DNA from: Streptomyces exfoliatus
GTDB lineage: Bacteria > Actinomycetota > Actinomycetes > Streptomycetales > Streptomycetaceae
Assembly: GCF_000725545.1 (NCBI RefSeq)
Contig: NZ_JNZP01000005.1
Span: forward strand, 124,001 to 188,000
Direction: 5' to 3'
Length of the DNA: 64,000 nt
Made by a program: the position numbers and the translations under genes. Shown piece by piece: positions 60,880-64,000 of the stretch (its first letter is position 1; every line of letters begins with the position of its first letter). A model generated the notes under the pieces. The model worked only from the letters and a program-made list of their open reading frames with translations. It was not told the DNA's origin and ran no database searches.

Positions 60880-62592
60880 TCAGAGCGGGGCCTCCCACAC
60901 CACCGTCGTACCGCCCCCGTCCTCCCCGATGCCCGGCCCGCACCAGCTCGCGCCGCCCAGCGACTCGGCCCGTCGCGCCAGGTTGCGCAGACCGCTGCGG
61001 CGCCCGCCCGATGGGATGCCGATGCCGTCGTCGGCGACCGAGAGCCGTACCCCGGCGGAACCGTCCGGCAGGGTGACGCCTGCGTCGACGGCCACCTCGA
61101 TCCGGCTCGCCTCCGCGTGCCGGAAGGCGTTGGAGAGCGCCTCGCGCAGGGCGGCGATGAGGTTCTTGCCGGTGAGGTCGCCGACCGTCGAGTCGATCGC
61201 GCCGAGAAAGCGGTGCGCGGGCTTGAAGCCGAGCGGCACGGCGGCCATGTTGATCTCCCGCAGGACGCGGGTACGCAGACCCGACGGAGCCTCGGCAGGT
61301 CCCTGCTGGAGCGCGAAGATCGCCGTACGGATCTCCTGGATGGTCACGTCGAGCTCGTCCACCGCCTTGCCCACGCCCTCGCGCACGGCCGGCACGATCG
61401 ACCTGCGCTGGGCGCTCTCCAGCATCATGCCGGTGGCGAAGAGCCGTTGGATGACGAGATCGTGCAGGTCGCGGGCGATCCGGTCGCGGTCCTCGTACAC
61501 GGCGAGGCGTTCCCGGTCCCGCTGCGCGTCGGCCATCATCAGGGCGAGCGCCGCCTGCGAGGCGAACTGGGTGGCGAGCGTCCGCTCCGCCTCGGAGAAC
61601 GGACGGGCGCCCCGTACCCGTGGCGTGGCGAGCGCGCCGAGCACCCGACCGCCGCTCTGCAGCGGCAGCATCATGCTCGGGCCGTACGGAGAGGTCAGCC
61701 GGCTGATCATGCGGGGGTCCGTCGACGCGTCGGCCACGAAGACCGCGTCCCCCTCCAGAAGCTGTCGCACCACCGCGCTCTCGGGCGGGATGACCACACC
61801 CAGCGACTTCGTGGGCCGGGGGGAGGACACGGCCACGATCTCCAGGCCTCCGTCCTCGGCGGGCAGCAGCACGATCCCCGCGTCCGCGGCGGCGAGGCGG
61901 CGGGCCTGCTCGGCGACGACCGCGAGGGCGTCGTCCGCGTCACCGCCGGACAGCAGCGCGGTGGTGACGGCGACCGAGCCGTCGATCCACCGCTCGCGCT
62001 GCCGGGCGGCCTCGTACAGACGGGCGTTGCCGATGGCGATACCGGCCTCGGTGGCCAGCACCCGGACCATGTGCACGTCGTAGTCGTTGAACTCGCCGCC
62101 GTCGCGCTTCTCCGCGAGGTACAGATTGCCGAAGATCTCGCCCTGGACCCGGATGGGGACGCCGAGGAAGGTCCGCATCGGGGGGTGCCCCGGCGGGAAG
62201 CCAGCCGAGCGCGGATCGGTGGACAGGTCGGCGAGCCGGATGGTCTGGGGGTCGCGGATCAGCGCGCCGAGGAGCCCGGCATGGCCGTCCGGGCGGCGCC
62301 CGATCAGGCGGGCCACGTCCTCGCCGACGCCGAAGGTGACGAAGTCGGAGAGGCCCTTGCCCTCCTCGTCGACGACGCCGATCGCGGCGTAGCGGGCGTC
62401 GGAGAGTTCGGCGGCGGTCTCGCAGATGCGGTCGAGGGTGGAGTGGAGTTCGAGCCCGGTTCCGACCGAGCGCATGGCCTCCAGGAGCTGCGGTACGCGG
62501 GCGGTGAGCTCCGTGGACAGCCCCTGGAGGCTGCGGGTGGCCTGGGTGGCGGCTTCCAGGGGGTCCGGGGCGTCGGACGCTGCGGCGGTCAT
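60880..62592 (-). CDS. GAF-GAF sensor histidine kinase (DevS/DosS-like)
   Basis: This 570-residue soluble kinase has GAF-A (about 55-195) with SAGFPPGHPPMRTFLGVPIRVQGEIFGNLYLAEK, the segment that in mycobacterial DevS/DosS contributes the haem-ligand region. GAF-B (about 215-360), a HisKA_3 dimerisation domain with DRIARDLHDLVIQRLFATGM (phospho-His) and a HATPase with EALSNAFRHAEASRIEVAVD and VADDGIGIP follow. By analogy it senses oxygen, NO or redox state. No response-regulator gene is adjacent in the window. It follows the CydC-type exporter gene by about 20 nt on the same strand, which ties it to respiratory control through cytochrome bd. Confidence 0.9.
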   Translation of the reverse strand: MTAAASDAPDPLEAATQATRSLQGLSTELTARVPQLLEAMRSVGTGLELHSTLDRICETAAELSDARYAAIGVVDEEGKGLSDFVTFGVGEDVARLIGRRPDGHAGLLGALIRDPQTIRLADLSTDPRSAGFPPGHPPMRTFLGVPIRVQGEIFGNLYLAEKRDGGEFNDYDVHMVRVLATEAGIAIGNARLYEAARQRERWIDGSVAVTTALLSGGDADDALAVVAEQARRLAAADAGIVLLPAEDGGLEIVAVSSPRPTKSLGVVIPPESAVVRQLLEGDAVFVADASTDPRMISRLTSPYGPSMMLPLQSGGRVLGALATPRVRGARPFSEAERTLATQFASQAALALMMADAQRDRERLAVYEDRDRIARDLHDLVIQRLFATGMMLESAQRRSIVPAVREGVGKAVDELDVTIQEIRTAIFALQQGPAEAPSGLRTRVLREINMAAVPLGFKPAHRFLGAIDSTVGDLTGKNLIAALREALSNAFRHAEASRIEVAVDAGVTLPDGSAGVRLSVADDGIGIPSGGRRSGLRNLARRAESLGGASWCGPGIGEDGGGTTVVWEAPL

Positions 62593-62612
62593 GACCTTGA
62601 GCCTAGTAAGTC

Positions 62613-64000
62613 CTATTTGGCGAGAAAAGTCGGCCGTCCCGTGCCGGCCTTCGTGGAGGTGGCGAGCAGGTCGGTCTCCCGCTCCTGCTCCAGCATCCGG
62701 CGCAGCGGGCCCTCCGCCTCGGCCAGTTCCGCGTACGGGCCGCGCTGCACGGTGCGGCCCTCGTCCAGGACCAGTACCTCGTCGACCGCGTCGAGACCGT
62801 GCAGACGGTGGGTGATGAGGAGGGTCGTACGGCCCTCGGTGGCGCGGAGCAGGTCGTCCGTGAGCGTGTCGGCGGTGGCCAGGTCCAGGTGCTCCGCCGG
62901 CTCGTCGAGGACGAGGACCGGGAAGTCGGCGAGGAGCGCGCGGGCGAGTGCCAGGCGCTGCCGCTGACCGCCGGAGAGTCGGGAACCGTGCTCGCCCACG
63001 AGGGTGTCGAGCCCCTCCGGAAGTCCGTCCACCCAGTCGAGCAACCGGGCCCTGCTCAGTGCCTCGCGCAGTTCCTCGTCGCTCGCTCCGGTGCGGGCGA
63101 GCCGCAGGTTCTCGCGGACGGAGCTGTCGAAGAGGTGCGCGTCCTGGGCGCAGAGACCGACGAGGCGCCGGACGGCGTCGCCGTCGAGCTGCCGGGCGGG
63201 CACCCCGCCGAGCCGGTACACGCCCTGTTCCACGTCGAGGAACCGCAGCAGTACCTGGGCGAGGGTGGTCTTGCCGGAGCCGGATGCGCCGACGACCGCG
63301 ACCCGGCGCCCGGCCTCCAGGGTGAGCCGGAAGTCGGCCAGCGCCGGCCGCTCCTGCCCGGCGTGACGGGCGGAGAGCCCGGCCAGCTCCAGCGGGAACG
63401 GGCTCGCCGGGGGAGTCTCGGGCGTGGCCGGCTCGTGTACGGGTACGGGGGCGTCGAGCACCTCGAAGACCCGCTCGGCGCTGTGCTTGACGCGCTGCCG
63501 GTACTGCACGGCGAGCGGGAGCCCGGTGACGGCCTCGAAGGCGGCGAGCGGCGTGAGGACGACCACGGCGAGGGCCACCCCGTCGAGCCGCCCGTCCCGT
63601 ACGGCCTGGACGCCCACGACCGCGGCGGCGACGACCGTCAGGCCGCAGACGAGGGCGGACAGCCCGGCACCGAGCGCGGCGGCCGCGGACTGCCGGGAGG
63701 CGATGCCGGTGAGGGCCCGGTCGGCGGTCCTCGCCCGGTCCGTCCTGTCCCGCAGCGCACCGGCCACCGTCAGCTCGGCGCAGCCGTGGAGCAGATCGGC
63801 CACGGCGGTCGCCAGGGCGCCGCGCGCGGGCGCGAGCCGTCGTTCGGCCCGGCGGGCGAGCGCTCCTCCTGCGGCCGGTACGAGGACTCCCGCGACCAGC
63901 AGGCCCACGGCGAGGACGGCGCCGGCCTCGGGCAGCAGCCAGGCGGTGAACCCGGCTGAGGCGACACCCACGAGGAGCGCGGCGCCCGCCGGGAGCAGCC
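62613..64000 (-). CDS. cydCD: Thiol/haem ABC exporter, CydC-type half (5' end outside window)
   Basis: The frame stays open to the right edge, so at least 462 residues of the C-terminal part are present. Membrane helices (AVLAVGLLVAGVLVPAAGGALA and GLSALVCGLTVVAAAVVGVQAV) are followed by an ATPase with Walker A VAVVGASGSGKTTLAQVLLRF, Q-loop LVGLCAQDAHLFDSSVREN, signature LSGGQRQRLALARALLAD, Walker B FPVLVLDEPAEHLD and switch His LLITHRLHGLD. The membrane-domain style and the GAF kinase next to it fit CydC of the cytochrome bd assembly exporter, often fused as CydCD in Streptomyces. It would export cysteine or glutathione-like thiols or haem for cytochrome bd assembly. Confidence 0.85.
   Translation of the reverse strand, partial: LLPAGAALLVGVASAGFTAWLLPEAGAVLAVGLLVAGVLVPAAGGALARRAERRLAPARGALATAVADLLHGCAELTVAGALRDRTDRARTADRALTGIASRQSAAAALGAGLSALVCGLTVVAAAVVGVQAVRDGRLDGVALAVVVLTPLAAFEAVTGLPLAVQYRQRVKHSAERVFEVLDAPVPVHEPATPETPPASPFPLELAGLSARHAGQERPALADFRLTLEAGRRVAVVGASGSGKTTLAQVLLRFLDVEQGVYRLGGVPARQLDGDAVRRLVGLCAQDAHLFDSSVRENLRLARTGASDEELREALSRARLLDWVDGLPEGLDTLVGEHGSRLSGGQRQRLALARALLADFPVLVLDEPAEHLDLATADTLTDDLLRATEGRTTLLITHRLHGLDAVDEVLVLDEGRTVQRGPYAELAEAEGPLRRMLEQERETDLLATSTKAGTGRPTFLAK

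Overview
The window is a GC-rich actinobacterial chromosome segment, almost certainly Streptomyces. The support is third-position GC bias, GTG and TTG starts, several leaderless-looking promoters, an SSI-type protease inhibitor, Dyp peroxidase/Sco/copper genes of the S. lividans DtpA type, SEC-C/DUF5926, DUF6083 and Bro-N proteins, and the run pheA-serS-HAD-ABC operons-cydCD/DevS-like kinase that I recall from the core chromosome of model streptomycetes. A perfect GTTTCACGTGAAAC parS site (2861) and a one-mismatch copy (42406) suggest the segment lies in the origin-proximal core. No phage, insertion sequence, CRISPR array or biosynthetic gene cluster was seen.

Layout. 1-2.7 kb: end of a family 2 glycosyltransferase and an OmpR/HAMP two-component system. 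2.8-6.6 kb: small metabolic and hypothetical genes (amidohydrolase, ABM monooxygenase, DUF2797, Bro-N, PH domain). 6.7-9.6 kb: a SigJ-type sigma factor, an FAD oxidoreductase preceded by a Crp-like palindrome, and an RDD protein. 9.7-11.7 kb: lipoprotein, tRNA-Arg(ACG), tRNA-Ser(GCT), SSI inhibitor. 11.8-16 kb: a 1379-residue PAS/pseudo-kinase/receiver-like protein. 16-18.4 kb: an acyl-CoA ligase and a SigE-family sigma factor. 18.6-24.5 kb: a secreted DUF1906 protein, then a tightly overlapping five-gene operon whose domain content matches the mycobacterial igr operon (ChsE1/ChsE2, ChsH1/ChsH2, Ltp2) for the last steps of steroid side-chain degradation, behind a TetR-like palindrome. 24.7-26.6 kb: small secreted protein, macrodomain protein, MT0933-type antitoxin-like protein, tRNA-Ser(TGA).

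26.6-36.9 kb holds HtrA protease, GDPD phosphodiesterase, two stand-alone HATPase proteins, DUF5926, a degenerate prim-pol protein, a GAF/SpoIIE-type phosphatase and Xaa-Pro aminopeptidase. 37.1-43.5 kb is a plus-strand copper run: membrane protein, YcnI, Sco, PCu(A)C lipoprotein, CopC-CopD-YtkA fusion and Tat-exported Dyp peroxidase. These genes would bring copper to extracytoplasmic proteins and use peroxide at the cell surface. 43.5-47 kb: pheA, serS, HAD hydrolase. 47.2-53 kb (minus): rhomboid-like protein, dihydrolipoamide dehydrogenase, and a four-gene operon encoding two ABC exporters. 53.2-60.8 kb (mostly plus): M24 peptidase homologue coupled to an EphD-like hydrolase/reductase fusion, MerR regulator, KptA, hypothetical protein, LLM oxidoreductase, DUF6083, second HAD. 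60.9-64 kb (minus): DevS-like kinase and the 3' end of a CydC-type exporter cut by the window edge.

A recurring oddity is short tandem repeats at gene ends or between genes (near 3.8, 4.2, 16.0, 18.6, 32.0, 33.0 kb) and within one gene (41.5 kb); several run into stop codons or coding sequence. Two intergenic clusters of DnaA-box-like sequences (44.5-44.8 and 57.1 kb) also stand out. All functional calls are from reading the sequence; no database search was run.
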